Below are positions 1 to 12,784 of a stretch of DNA of 64,000 nucleotides, piece after piece. Location: contig JAKCOZ010000039.1 in NCBI GenBank assembly GCA_022605955.1, forward strand, positions 6,443,501 to 6,507,500. Direction: 5' to 3'. Source of the DNA: Rallus limicola (lineage: Eukaryota; Chordata; Aves; Gruiformes; Rallidae). The notes below the pieces were generated by a model. It saw only the letters and a program-made list of their open reading frames with translations. It had not been told where the DNA came from and searched no databases. Positions within the stretch are counted from its first letter, which is position 1, and each line of letters opens with the position of its first letter. The translations under genes were made by a program, and so were the position numbers.

Positions 1-3000
1 GCAGCTGTGTGCACTGAGAAGTCCTGCTGGTTTCACTTAGCCAAACCTAAATCTTTCAAGAACTGGACTTAAGGAGACCTTATTGTGAAGGAAAGTGTCC
101 AGAGCAAGAGGCTGCAAAGCATGGACTGTCCTTCCTCTGTCCTCATTAGTTCTCATTTTGCTTTTTTTTTGGGAATGGGCTTATCTTTGTCAGGAGATGT
201 GGGAACTGTTCTACCTGCCTCCCAGAGAAACAAGAAATGACTGGGTACCTAGGACACCTTCATGAGAGAGGGTGATATGGAGCCTGAGCACCTTAAGACA
301 AGGAAACTTAACTCTCTCATTCTCTTTGAAGAAATCACAGGCTAATTGCTAAGCTGTTACATTTAATACTCTCACCACCACCACCGCTCTTCATGAAAGT
401 ATCTCAAGCTTTCATGACTGTCAGGGAACTTTAGATATGCTTTGAACAGGTTTACTGGATTCAGCCTCCATGAATTGAGAAGCACTATCCATGAATCTCA
501 CAGTCTTTGGCAGAGATGGAGAAAAAGTATTTGGCTCAGCCAGTATCATGGTTCCATTGGGCATGCTTTGTAGCAGAAATGTTGACGCCAAACTAAGCTT
601 TCCTGTCCAAACTCAAGCGCTTACAGACTCTCAGACATCTAAAGGATTAAGCAAATCCTTTGTGGATCACATATTTGGACACGGGTGACTAAATTCTGCC
701 TAAACTGCTTGAGAAGCTGGTTTGTGCACATTGTAATTTTCCAGTTCCTTCTAACTAACCCTTTGGTGTTATATTGGTGATAATTACCTCTCTGTCTTTG
801 ACTGTCTGTCTCAGAGGGACCTCTCTTCTCACTAGCCTAACTTTTTGCACAACTGGTAGAAACCATCTTTTCTCTCAGATCACCTTGCTGACTAACATAA
901 AATTCAGAGCAATTGTTTGCATTCCAGATTTAGTTTTGAAGTTCTCTGCCTCCTTTTCTGAACTAACAAAAAGCTCCTGTAACTCATCTGGTTTTCCTAA
1001 CCATTTCAGCTGGTATGATGCAAGAAGTTAGTTCTTTCTATTGATCAGCCTTACCTGAGAGTGTTACGTGTATGATAGCATTAAATGTCTGGGAAAGACA
1101 CATCCAATGTCACTGAGCATGCTCAACAACTCAAATGAAAACCAAGCACTTGGTCTAAATGTGTATCTCTTGCAGACAGAAGATATATATTGTGACCCTG
1201 CGAGGAAAGAGGAATGAGTTTTCTACCACTGATAGAAAAATAAAGAGCTGTGTAGGTAAAGACAGTTATTACAGTCCTGCTGCTTAGCCACCATGCTCCC
1301 CACAGAAAAGCAATGCAGCTGTTCTATTTTTCACGAGAAACTAACTCCTCTTCTAGCTGGTTGTACCCTGGGGGAACTCCTCCAGTTTTGCCAGCTAGAG
1401 AGATATTTGGGAGGGCCAAGGCCAGGTATTCATCAGGAGCAGACAGGATGCAAAGCCTACCTGTTGCAAAGAAATATGAAAAGCAATGAAATATCCAGGG
1501 TGAGATTCATCCTGGCTAGTTGCTTACGTCAGGCATAGAAACATCCACACCTGTGTTAGTCATCTAGCTCCCCTGAGAGCCCATGGAGATCTACTTAAGA
1601 TATTCTGCATTAAAGTAAGATGAAGCGTGTCCAAAACTGTTTGTTTCTCCCCTCTGCCACAATGCCAAATGAGTCCTGTGGTAACTAGGTCAGACACAGA
1701 CATCTACATCCAACTGAACCCCTCCTGAAGAGGAAGTGGGTGTATGCTTGCCTCTTTGCTGAGGCTGGCTGGACCTGCAGAGCTTACTCTCACTCTACAT
1801 AATGTGCTGCTGCTCTGGAGAGGGAGAGGAGCCATCCTCAGCTCATTCACTTTACTCCCTTCTACTTGTGCCAGGAGGGTGGTGGCACATCTGCATCTCT
1901 CCTCAGTCACATCTGTTTGAGGGTAGACAGATGTGGTAACAGACCCTCTGTACAAGGCACCTCCTGAGGGCTTGCTACAAGGGGAAGACTGTTGCAGCAT
2001 TTGAAGTAAGGGTGGCCAGTGAAAGATGCATCCCTCTCTCTCTCATTTTGTTTTCACCCACATGGCACGTAGCTGCTTGTGGAACGAGATCCGGCCCTCT
2101 AGGATATACACATGCTTGCATGTGTTGGATGCACACATATAGATGTGTGTCTGTATGTGGTTTATTAAGAATTAAAAATGCTTCTTTTTGCCTCAGACAG
2201 TGCTTCCAGTGCTTGCCTTTTCAGTTGGGGGGACTGTGTTTTTAATCTCACTAATACAAAGAAAACAATGGACCTCTTTCTCTGCTAGCTGTAAAGGGTC
2301 ATAAGTAAAATGAGTTTTGGCAGACTCGTTCCAACTAGACATGCAACCACATGCAAAAATGACTCTAAATTTAGCATGTCATTTGTCAGGGTTAACCCTT
2401 CCCTTCCTCAAAGAAAAGGAGCTTATTTGCCATCTTCCTGTAGTCTGTATTTGCAAATGGGTCTTGCCTCTATAAAACTCTGAGCTGCAGGAATTTATAA
2501 TGTCCTTTTCTTGTGAAAGCCTCAGAGTGATGATAAATGCAAGTTTATCCCTGCCTCTGGGAACACGACACGGTACTTTCATACAAGATTGAGTACACTT
2601 AAACCCAAGGAAAGTGTTTTCCTCTCGTATTTCGGATGGGGTTGGGATGGCCTTGCTTTTTTGTCTGGACCTTAATAACTGTTGGCCTCAACCCTGTGTA
2701 TTTCTACAAGTCCCGTTCACCAGCATGAAAGTAGTTTAATGGAATAAGGTTACTGTTGTGAGAAATCACTGAACTTAAGTCAGTCCAGAAGTCTTTAAGA
2801 AATATTATATTGCACCTGAGACTTTATGCACACAGCCTTTGGTGTAATACCTGTTACAGCAGAAGAAACAAGAATTGACCTTCGACTGCAGCTCTTTCTA
2901 GCAGGAAAAAAAACAGTAAAATGTCCCAGTCCACTTTCCAGCCTCTGAGGTTTCTGACCTTGTTTTATATGGTTATCAAAGATAAACAAGCAAGGGCTTC

Positions 3001-4000
3001 AGTGCAAGATGAATTTCACACAAATCCCTGGTTTAAGCTAAGAAACTGATGTCTGTTGAGTGATGCCAGTAATTAAGTTGGACAAGACAATGGTTTGGAT
3101 GTATGATAGAAAGTGGGAGCTTACCCGGTTTGAAATGCATTTCTTGGAAAAGTTTGTCCGAACTGGTCTGCTTCTGTCTGTGTTTCTCCCTTTTATTCCC
3201 TTTTCCCTCCCCCAACCAAGAGAACACCATTCCCAGAAATCCCAGAGGACATTCCTAATTGAAAGCAATGATCATGAGTCATTCCTGTATATTAAGTGAA
3301 ATACTCTAGCATTCTTCCCAAGGGCTAAAGTGATTAAACCCACTAGAGAAGGGCCCAGGAACTCCTGCTGTCCTTTCAAACCTTGAAATTAAAAATTGAG
3401 AAGACAAGCTAGTGGTACAGGATTTTCTTTCAAAACATATCTCTCTCTGAACTACTAGAGCCTACATGCAAAGAGACAGAAAATGAATTGCATTTCTGGC
3501 AGTTTGAGATTTGGATTTTGTCAGCTGAGACTGTTTGTTCTTCTGAGCAAACTGTATGCTACACTGTCCTGTTGTCTGGAATATAATGGAATATAATGTT
3601 AGCCTCGGACAGTGGTTGTTGAGCCAGTGCCAGCCTCACTAATGAGCATGTGGTTTCAATAATAATATGGCTACTTGTAAGATGGCTGGCCACAAGCCAA
3701 GCACTTAATATGGAGGGGGCAACAGATGTAAAAAAGTACCATCCCTGACATGATTGCATTTCCAAAAATTCTCTGGCAAAAAAGTTAAGACTCAGCAAAT
3801 CAGGATAATGAAGAATCTCCCCATATCAGGAAAGGATGAAACTCTGACAAATGAAAAGGAGCCCAATGGGCTTTGTAGACATATAGCAAAAAATTAGAAA
3901 TATAAGAACAGGAGTGATAAAGGAACTGTTAATTCTTCTTTGTGGAAGAAAAATCAGGCTGGTAATGGAAGGGGGTTGGATGGTTAGGCTGCCTTTTGTC
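1..4000. other. Non-coding stretch, no gene seen
   Basis: I see no coding exon, RNA gene or recognisable transposon here. Open frames are all under about 100 codons, lack known domains and occur on both strands, as expected by chance. Composition is ordinary for bird intergenic or intronic DNA. The only structure noted is a small perfect inverted repeat near 2.1 kb, listed separately. Confidence 0.6.
2108..2125. repeat. Small perfect inverted repeat
   Basis: ACACATGC and its exact reverse complement GCATGTGT are separated by TT. A weaker ACACAT/ATGTGT pair follows about 30 bases downstream in the same TG/CA-rich patch. This is most simply an alternating purine-pyrimidine (CA/TG) stretch that folds back; no function is implied. 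Confidence 0.6.
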
Positions 4001-4302
4001 TCTTCTCTTCTCTTCTCTTCTCTTCTCTTCTCTTCTCTTCTCTTCTCTTCTCTTCTCTTCTCTTCTTCCCTCTTTTTCCCTCTTTTTCCCTCTTTTTCCC
4101 TCTTTTTCCCTCTTTTTCCCATTTTTCCCTTTTCCCCCATTTTTCCCTCTTTTTCACCCTTTTCCCTCTCCTCTCCTCTCCTCTCCTCTCCTCTCCTCTC
4201 CTCTCCTCTCCTCTCCTCTCCTCTCCTCTCCTCTCCTCTCCTCTCCTCTCCTCTCCTCTCCTCTCCTTTCCTTTCCTTTCCTTTCCTTTCCTTTCCTTTC
4301 CT
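4001..4302 (+). repeat. Compound polypyrimidine microsatellite
   Basis: Almost every base on the + strand is C or T. In order there are about 13 units of TCTTC (4001-4065), five exact units of the decamer CCCTCTTTTT (4068-4117), a short degenerate CCCATTTTT-type bridge, about 20 units of CTCTC (4165-4265) and about seven of CTTTC (4266-4302). The step-wise unit changes look like successive slippage of point-mutated units. Long open frames of S/L/F/P or E/R/K/G residues on both strands come from the repeat itself and are not genes. The tract has mirror symmetry and could form triplex (H-DNA). Confidence 0.95.
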
Positions 4303-5788
4303 TTTTTTTGATATTCCACACTTGGACCTAAAAGTCCAAGTGCATCAAGACAGTGAAATGAATTACAGTTTAATAATATTCCCACCACACAGTCAAAATG
4401 GATTCAATTACATAATGGTAGCATTAAATATTATTAAGAGGGGGATCCAGAGTCTTGAGGCCAGAATTTCAGAAAATCATGATAAGCTGCTTGAAACAGC
4501 TGAAATAGCACATTTATAGGTTTTTCCAGCCATAGGTTTGCTGAGAGGAGGGAGCACAGGGAAAGAGTCATTACGTTCGCTCAGAGGCTCTGGTGTGCTA
4601 ATCTGTTATCAAGGATTTAGTGTGTAGAAAAGCAGAGCCAGAAAGTATCCAATTTGATTATTACTTATTAACCTGTATGGTTTGGGGATGCTTTCCGGAG
4701 CGGCTGCTGTTACAGGAGATCACATGTCAGAGGTATCTGAATGGAAATATGGAATCCTGGGCTCCACTCGTGTTGGTGGAGAGCGGCTGAGCCAGCCCAA
4801 AGCCAGGCATGCCTGGCAGAAAGGAGGCAGAGATAGCCCTGTCCACTGCAAAGCTGCCCAAAATGATCCCTGCCCAGTCACCCATGAGGTTTTCAATGAC
4901 ATGAGGGTGCTGAGTTGCTTTCACACAGCCAAACATGTCTCTCCATGGCTGCTGAGGAGCCTCTGGGTGGATGGCACACTAGTGAAACATAGGGCACTCT
5001 GCACGGGTCTCCTAAAATGGGGCAGGAACAGGCAAAGCCATTTTCTCCTACTACACCACCACCCCTTCCCCGCACATTTTTCTGTTCTTGGTATTTAGAA
5101 TTTAAGTTACAGATAATATTTCATGATCCTTTAACCATGTCTCTTGTCTTTTATTTTTTCCTCTGAAGGTCTGAATAAAAAAAGGTAGGAAAGAAGTAAA
5201 ATAATCCCCCAAAATTTTTCTCCAGCTTTTCCATTTTTTTCATTTGCAAAAATTGGATAGAAGTTAAAAAAAAGAAGAAAGAAAAAGAGTGGTCAGACCA
5301 CAGAGAACTTAAAAATTAAAAATAGAAGCATGATTTTTTCTGATTGCCAGTACATATGTGAGTTGTTATTTTCAGGTAAAGGAATTTTTAGTTTACAATA
5401 GTTTTAAGAAAAATGTTCTCCTTGAATTTTAATGGCAGATATCAGCAGGAAATTTCATTAGGAAATTTCAGATTTTGTAACTAATATGTTTCTAAGACAG
5501 TGTTGAAACTTCAGATATTTCAGACAATTCCGGTATAAAGTTTTCCAAATGCACCAAAGTCCATTTTCTCTTGATGATGTCTGCCTGAATATTTCCCCTA
5601 ATTCAGATGCACTCACTGAAACTTGGTTGTTCTGTATTACTTACAAGGAAATATTTCTTTGTAAAAGCTGCTTTGGCTAGAATAATGTTGCATACCTGGG
5701 TTGGATAACGTTTCAAGCTTTCCTGAGTGAGCAACACTTTCATCAGGGTGCTTGCTGATTCATAGTCTTATGAAAATTGGTCTGTGAC
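4303..5788. other. Non-coding stretch, no gene seen
   Basis: Nothing recognisable. The part from about 5.1 to 5.7 kb is AT-rich with several short A and T runs. A 138-codon open frame at 4682-5098 on the + strand has no domain, no repeat and no splice context that would support it as an exon. Confidence 0.55.
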
Positions 5789-6180
5789 CAGGGCTTGCTT
5801 AGTCTGGAGAACAGAAGGCTCTGGAGAGACCTAATTATGGCTTAACAATATTTAAAGTTATCCTACAGGAAAGTGAGAGAGGGACTGTTTGTTCATCAAA
5901 CAAACAGAGTGTAGTGATGGGACAAGGGCTAATGGCTTCAAGTTGAAATAGGGTAGGTTTAGGTTAGATGTTAGGTTCTTTACAATGAGGGTGGAACAGA
6001 TTTCACAGAGAGGTTGTGGAAGCCCCATCCCTGGAAATGTTCAAGGCCAGCTTAAATAGGGCTTTGGGCAACCTGATCTAGAGAAGGGTGTCCCTACCCA
6101 TGGCAGTGAGGGTGGAACTAGGTGATATTTGATGTCCTTTCCAACCCAAAGCATTCTATGATTCTGTGTTTCTATGAATC
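5789..6180 (+). mobile_element. CR1 LINE, 5'-truncated 3' end
   Basis: This is the 3' end of a CR1 non-LTR retrotransposon in forward orientation. Recognisable blocks in order are the end of ORF2 (TTAGTCTGGAGAACAGAAGG), the GGACAAGGGCTAATGGCTTCAAGTTG block, AGGTTTAGGTTAGATGTTAGG, the CCCATCCCTGGAAATGTTCAAGG block and the terminal TTTCCAACCCAAAGC followed by the diagnostic short repeat ATTCTATGATTCTGTG. The copy is diverged and carries a deletion in the AATTTCTTTAC...GGGTGG region, so it is old. Truncation at the 5' end is usual for CR1, which primes reverse transcription at its 3' repeat. It has no coding capacity. Confidence 0.93.
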
Positions 6181-6897
6181 ATGTATATCCTTTGATGGTA
6201 GTCAAGAAAACGTTTAACTTCTATGATCCTTCTAACAAAATGTCCACAGGCACCTCAGGTCATCATTGATGGAGTGTTCTCACCATCCAGCAGTGGTTTG
6301 GGAGCTTATCTGTGAAGAACTCTGAGAGAACTGAGTCTTAATCAGTCCTGTGTGATATAATAGAGTATTCTACAGGGTGTTTCATCTCAACCTCAGTAGA
6401 TGTCTAGGAGAGAGAGGATAAATTGTCCTGTGAAGGTGCTGCTTCTCATCTGTTTTTGTCATGGAGGAGGAGTCTAAACATCTAGTTGCCAAGCTTGGGG
6501 GTTGCTGAAGCTAAATGAAATGCATCTCAGCTACACCATGAGCTGTTGGCAGTGTTGCATCCTTTACACTCTGTCAGTGCAAAAGTGTTCTGCAATTGTC
6601 GTACAGTTTTACTTTCAATGAATTGATATTGCAGATTCCTATTTTGGCTGCAGTGCATTAACTGTATAAACAGTTGAGTAAACTGGGCACCACAAAAGCT
6701 TGCTGGCTGGTTGCTGCGTGCCCCCTAGGCAATAAAAACATGTGCAAAGAACAAAGAGCTGCACAAATCGACTGCAGATATGGCCACACATGTTAAGATG
6801 TAACACGTCATTGAGACAGGAGAAAAAACCTTTGTAGCAACCAGCACTGGGTGGAACTGGCTAATCCCATTAAAGAGCACCAAAACCCATTGATAAA
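6181..6897. other. Non-coding stretch, no gene seen
   Basis: No recognisable coding, RNA or repeat feature. Confidence 0.55.
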
Positions 6898-6977
6898 GGG
6901 CCAGCTTTTGTGCTCTCATTTACACTGGGGCAAACCTACTGACCTCGGGGAAAAGGAGCTGAGAGCAGAACCTGGCG
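6898..6977. mobile_element. Palindromic MITE-like relic
   Basis: Left end GGGCCAGCTTTTGTGCTCTCA and the reverse complement of the right end (GCCAGGTTCTGCTCTCA) are imperfect terminal inverted repeats. The left arm continues into TTTACACTGG, a block I recognise from an abundant, old palindromic repeat of sauropsid genomes whose ends read GGGCCAGATTCTGCTCTCA. The inner part is shortened, leaving about 80 bp. It looks like a non-autonomous DNA element without coding capacity. The family assignment is from memory. Confidence 0.55.
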
Positions 6978-9900
6978 CAATGCAAGCCCCGTCCTTGCCT
7001 GCAGAGATGGCAGCATGTGTGGTAAGTGGCAGGGTTGACATGAAAGTGTGTATGGCACTGGTTTCTCTGAGCACCCTGCCGTCTGGGAGCAGAAGGACAG
7101 GGGAAACTTGTAAGTCTACTCACGCCGGGATGTTGTGGCATGTGAACCTGCAGATTTCAGGGGAAAGACACTGAGAGCTGCACAGTTATTGCAGTTCTTG
7201 GAAAACCAACTGCCCCAAGCTTTGATCCTTGGAGCTTGCATTATCTCCCAGGCATCCCTGTATTTTAGCACACTTCAAAGCTCTGGCTGCTCTTTGCTTG
7301 GATGCCTGGATGAGAAATTGGGGAACACAGAAGGCAAGGTGCTTGCTTGCACAACCCATGAAGGTGCTGACCCTGTTCCCAGGCCTCCAGGGATCCATAA
7401 GTGATACTGTGCTGCTGCCTTGCTTTCTGACTGATGGGAAGTTACCACCTCTATTCTTGTAAGCGACCACACAAAAATAAAAAGTTGACTAACTATGCCC
7501 ATTAGTTCCTGTCAAATTATTTTATACTCTTCATGATTTTATATCAGTGCTAGTTTGTCTCAAACAGACTTGCACCCTTTGACTATGAATGCCCTCCACC
7601 CCATGGAAACAGCCATGACTTATCCCAGCTCCTCTCCAGCTGAGAGGCACCACGTAGCTGAGCGCACATTTGTAGCCTGCCTGTGTGCTCACTTGCCAGC
7701 CAAAAAGCCTGTGCTGGCTGCCTGGGTGCTCCCTGCCAAATATAATAGCTGAGTTTGGCATGCCCTTCCCTCGCTGGGGTCACAAATTCAGGACTATCTT
7801 CTCTTTCTCACTTAATGCTTGTTGAAACTGGAATCAAACATTATTTGGGTGTGTATACTGAAAGGAAGGGGAGGCTAAAAGGTAGGCTGGCAGGCAAGCA
7901 GTGCAATTGCAGGATTCTGGTTTCCTAAGGTAAAATTAAACACAAGCTTTGGTTTGGGGTGAGCCTTGTTTTGGGGAGCAAGCCCCAGTGCCAGGCTGTT
8001 GGAAATGGTCCGGAGGCTGTGGTGGGATGAGCTGAGAGCCATTCTCCACCTTCTTACTGCTTTGCTCCTGGGCTGTTGCCTTGGGGCTACTACAGGGACA
8101 TCACCACGGAAGAGGATCCCTCTGTTGCATTTGTTCTGTGAGGCTCAGGCATCCTTCTTCCATCCTAAATTCATGTCAGGGTGAGGCCCTAGATGAATAA
8201 ACCCAGGCTGAATGGGCTGCACCCTTCAGCCCCTGCTGGGGATCCAACGCACTCAGCCTTGCCCCAGTGCCTGCTGGTGGTGGGTGCCTTTCCTAGTCTC
8301 ACTGTCTCAAACCATGGTGCCTTTGTGAGATCGTTTGAGTGACAGGTTGAAGAAGTTTCTGTTTGTCCGGTTAAATGAAATAGGTAAGATAATTATTGAA
8401 CTCTTGTTTCTTTCCAGACTGGCCTGTTCCTATATGCAAAAAAGTTTAAAATAAAGGTGGGGAATGCATCTCTGCTCTCACAACTCTGTTTTCAGGCATT
8501 TACCATAGGTAGTTACACATACTTATTTTTGCATGAGTTCTTTGCACTTCTCCCCTAAGCAGATGTTTGTCTACACTTGAAAACATGAGAAGGGCTTGGA
8601 GTTGGCTCAACCAAGGGAGGAGAGACCAATCAACCCACAAGCAAATTTTTACAGGGAATATATTTTTAGACTAAGAATTTTAAAACTTGTGTATGTCTGT
8701 GAATCTGGTTGCACATGAGGCTTTCTTTTTGTCTGTCTCCTGGCCCTGCACCCTCCTTTCCTCCTATCGCCTGTTTCCTACCTCTCGCCCTCCCCATCCT
8801 GCCTCAGAAAATTAGCTTTCATTGGGCTTTTATAGCTACACTTTTAAGTCAGTCAAGATTATTTTCTGGTGCTTAAATTCCTAGTTAACATGTCATGGTG
8901 CCATTCAGTGCTGGAAATGATGTAATTTATTGGGTAGCTGGTCAATTGCACAAATAGCTGGAAAAACAAGTTTAGCTTGATATAAATAACAAGACACAAC
9001 AGTATATACAGTACAACACCTTGCCTCCTGCTGCAAATCTCCTGATTTCTGTTATTCTGGTTTCAGTGCTCCTAGCTGTCTCCTTACATTCATTACTATG
9101 AAATAAGATAATTATAGCACAAGTAAATATTACCCAATCAATCTACTGTAACAACTGTTAAAACAAGCCATCTTATAAATTTTGCTAACAAAATATGCCC
9201 CAACCCAATATACACAGAAGGTAAGTTTCTCTGACCTTGAAATAAATTTCAAGAGCAAAGCACATTACATGCATAACGAACATCCAGTGATGAGAGGCAG
9301 AGCTGGGGACCAGCCCTGTTTCCACTAACCCCCTGAAATCTCCTCAAGCTCAGTGGTAAAAGGATGGTGTGTTTTGAGATGGTGCGTTTTGGGACAGCTT
9401 CTTTTTTTCACGTACAGTGTAAATAGGAATACTCCTCTGAAATCAGAGTTGCCCCTTTTCCCTTAAGCCCAATGACTGGATTCAGGCAAGTTAACCCTCT
9501 TCTTCTCAGGACAACACCAGACTCTAAGTCTTTTGGGTGTGATGGCTGCATACAACATCAGCAATTTGGTACAAGGAAACCATAAAGCTTCTTCAAAAAC
9601 CCAAAGCATCCTTCCCCTCTCCCCATGAAACCCCTTTAAAAAGAAAGGAAAAAAAAAATCACCAGTTACTCAGCAGTAAGCTACTCACATTTCTGGGCAG
9701 AAAGTACTGCATGGGGTCATAACATTGTGTACTGTGGAAGGCTGGTCAAGTCAGGGGCAAACTTTTGGACCAACTGTAGTAGCATCCCTGTTTTGAAATG
9801 CTACTGGATTTAAGGTTCCAATCCAGGCAGTGCTCTGTGCGTCCGTTTAACTGACTCAGGGTGGGAAGGCAGTTTCGACTGGGGTGGGGATAGAAGAGAA

Positions 9901-10349
9901 AAAAGAAGCCAGAATGCCTGATTGGAAAGATTAATGCCTTTAGAAGAAAATAAAGATGTTCTGAATCTGTGTGTGGCAGTGAGGGGTCTCGAGGGAGAAG
10001 CTAATTATGATATACTGCTTGAATACCATTATGCACTAATTACTGAAAAAAGATGATGGATTTGAAAACCTTTGTGTTGCTAAATGTAAGCAGAGTAGAG
10101 CCAATGTTGGCAGCTTTTGAAAACCTCTCTGTGCTGCAAGAAGCAGCCATGTCATGCATCGCTTGGACATGTCCCAACAGGCACGTGTGGGGTTTCCAAC
10201 ACAAAAGATGAAGTATGGCCATCTAACCCCTGCCTGATCCAGGTATCAGAAAGACTTGGTTGTTCTGGTCAGACCTTTCGTGGGTTTTAAGGTGAGAAGG
10301 ATGGCATGCACCATTTGTACAACTGGTCTGTAAGCTTGTTTTGGGTTTG
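6978..10349. other. Non-coding stretch, no gene seen
   Basis: More than 3 kb without a supported gene or repeat. Open frames between 6.9 and 8.2 kb are short, overlap each other on both strands and show no domain. Composition drops from moderately GC-rich (about 7.0-8.3 kb) to AT-rich (about 8.8-9.2 kb). Confidence 0.55.
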
Positions 10350-11328
10350 TGTGGCAAGGTTTTGGTAGTGGGAGGTGGGACTGAAGGGTTGGCTTTTGTG
10401 AGAAGCTGCTAGAACTTTCCCCCCAATACCAGCTGGCTCAAGGATGAACTTGCCACTGACTAAGGCTGAGCCAATTTGTGACTGTGGTAGCACCTCTGTG
10501 ATAACATCTTTAAGGAGGGGGAAGAGGCACTCCAGGCACCAGAGGAGAGATTCTTCTGCAGCCTGTGGAAAAGACCATGGTGAGGCAGGCCGTTCCCCTT
10601 CAGCCCATGGAAGATGATGGGGATTAGAGATTCTACATGCAGCCTGTGGAAAACCCAATGCTAGAGCAGGTGGTGGTAACACCTGAAGGAAGCTGTGACC
10701 CAGTGGGAAACCCATGCTGGAGCAAGCTCCTGGCAGGACCTGCAACCAGTGGGGAGAGGAGCCCTCAGTGGAGCAGGATTTCTGGGGGAACTTGTGACCC
10801 CATGGTAGCAGTCTGTTCCTGAAGGTAAACTGAAGTCCCCGTGGGAAGGACTCATGTTGGAAAATTCATAGAGGACTGTCTCCCATGAGAGGGACCTCAT
10901 GTTTCAGTAGGGGAAGTGTGTGAGGAGTCCTCCCTCTGAGGGGGAAGGAGCAGCAGAGACAATGTGTGATGAACTGACTGCAACTCCCATTTCCCCATCC
11001 CCTTGTGCTGCTTAATGGGAGGAGGAGGTAGAGAATTCTAGATTCAAGTTGAGCCTGGGAAGAATGGAGGTGTGGGGGAAGTATTTTAAGATTTGATTTT
11101 TATTTTCTCATTATCCTACTCTGTTTTGATTGGGCAATAAATTAGATGCATTTTTTTCCATGTTGAGACTGTTTTGCCCATTACATTAATTGCTGAATGA
11201 TCTCTCCCTGTCCTTATCTTGACCTGTAAGCCTTTCATTATATATTTTCACACTTGTCTAACTGAGGAGGGGAGTGATAGAGTGACTTTTGTGGGCATTG
11301 GGTCTCCAGCCAGGATCAACCCACCACA
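10350..11328 (+). mobile_element. Solo LTR of an ERVL-type endogenous retrovirus (~980 bp)
   Basis: The element begins TGTGGCAAGGTTTTGGTAG and ends AACCCACCACA, giving the TG...CA termini and short TGTGG/CCACA inverted ends of retroviral LTRs. The 5' part holds a run of diverged 25-35 bp units with the theme cag-CC(C/T)(G/A)TGG-aa-ACCCA-gctgGAGCAG (about 10555-10870). The 3' part carries a T-rich block, an AATAAA polyadenylation signal and the GATCTCTCCCTGTCC and GAGGAGGGGAGTGATAGAG blocks. This layout matches a long LTR family that I know from neoavian birds. No internal gag-pol-env sequence and no partner LTR are present, so it is a solo LTR left by recombination. I see no matching direct repeat at its borders (GTTTG versus GAGCT), so the target-site duplication has decayed. 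Confidence 0.85.
11136..11141 (+). terminator. LTR polyadenylation signal
   Basis: A canonical AATAAA lies in the 3' third of the solo LTR, directly after a CTACTCTG(T)TTTGATTGG-type block, where the R region of this LTR family ends. Whether it still works cannot be judged from sequence. Confidence 0.55.
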
Positions 11329-12784
11329 GAGCTGCAGGGAGTACACTGTTTGTACTTGCAGATGAGATGGAGAACCATTTCCTAAGTTGATAGCACTCAC
11401 AAATGTTGCACTAGATTTATTTCTAAGATCCCCCTAAATAACAGACTTGAGGTATGGTGGTAGCCACCTAAGACTCCCTCAGGATTCAGTGGAGAAAGAA
11501 AAAGATCTCAGAAGATGATCTGGAGTCCAAAGTAGGCTGAAACATCTTTCTAAAAAGCTGAGTAAATTTGATGGTGTTCCCTCTGCCTAGGAAAGTGCCC
11601 TGGGGATGGTGGCAGGGTAGGTCTGGACTGACATAACATGGGTAAACCCCCTATAAAATCCACCCTCTGTTGCAAATGTGTTATGTGGAGTAGTGGGGTG
11701 GTCTGGAGGTGCTGGCAGTAATAGAAAAGCAGTGTTTATTAGCTCTGATATACTACTTGCTGTGTCTTCCTTCCCTGCTGGTCTCATGCCTCTCTGGTAG
11801 TGTCATGTCTGCTGGGAACCTAGATGCATGTGTTGCCTCTCACATGAAATTCACAACATGAACTAACATCCCTAAAGACTTGGACCACTGAAAACACTGA
11901 TGTGGCTGCTTAGCCTACCAAAAAGGGGCACCTGCCCAAATCTCCCACTTGAACAACCCCTTGCTAATGTTAACCTCTGAATCATGCATGGAAACTGAAT
12001 GGGAGGGTACTAGTTGGCATAGGACAGAAGCTACATCCCAAATTTTTCATGCCCAGCATTTGTAGAAACCTCTTCAAGGTCCCTGACACTTCTCCAGGGC
12101 CTGATTGACCTGAAAAATTTCTGAAGGTCCATCCTAGCGGTTGAACCGAACAGACAGCTAACCTCCAGGCAGAGGCAATGTTAATTACACTAACTCTTAG
12201 ATGGTCTTGTAGTCCCATTTTCTTTGACATTGGCTGACCAGAGAGTAAGCCTTCATGCATAGGGGATGCAAAAAAATGCAGAGAACAAGCTGGAATATGT
12301 AAATGCATTTGCTTGCTGGGGAGTGACTTCCTATGGGATCTGGTAGAATCTGTTGCTTCTGGCAGATCTTAAAAGCTGTAGGCAAATTCTGAGAAACATA
12401 CCGAAGATGTCCGGAAATGGAGTCCCTGACCTGGTGATCTCTGGTCAGAAAGCAAACCCACTTTTCTATTATCTTTGATGTCTTGTTGGTTGAAAGAGGA
12501 GGATGTTCTTTCTGTCCCTCCAAGGAGATGCTTCTGGTTTGTGCATGCCAGTCATGTTCATCCAGCCCATGGAGCTGAATGGAATTAATTGTCTGACATA
12601 TGTCTTTTGTTGTTGCTTTTTGCTGAAAATATAGTTTTCTGCTTTTTTGTAGGAAAATTCTCTTTCCCCATCCCCCATGTTTTTGTAGACAAGTTTGAAT
12701 ATTTGAAATAAATTTTAAAGTAAAAGCAAAGTATTTTTTGCTTTCTATTTTTTGCCTTTCCCAGAACAAGTATTACTCCCTGAT
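11329..12784. other. Non-coding stretch; one long unexplained reverse-strand frame
   Basis: No recognised feature. The reverse strand carries a 190-codon open frame (12197-12769), the longest in the window that is not built from simple repeats. Its residues show no domain I recognise, it overlaps shorter frames in other phases, and its neighbour is a dead CR1 fragment. I treat it as a chance frame, possibly part of a decayed repeat. Confidence 0.5.

Noticed and set aside
1488..1520. GGGTGAGATTCATCCTGGC resembling one end of another sauropsid palindromic repeat
   Set aside because: Only one arm is visible and too short to support an element.
3826..4519. Open frames up to 201 codons on both strands rich in S/L/F/P or E/R/K/G
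   Set aside because: They are translations of the polypyrimidine microsatellite and its edges; no unique domain.
4682..5098. 138-codon forward frame
   Set aside because: No recognisable domain, and shorter frames overlap it on the other strand; looks like chance.
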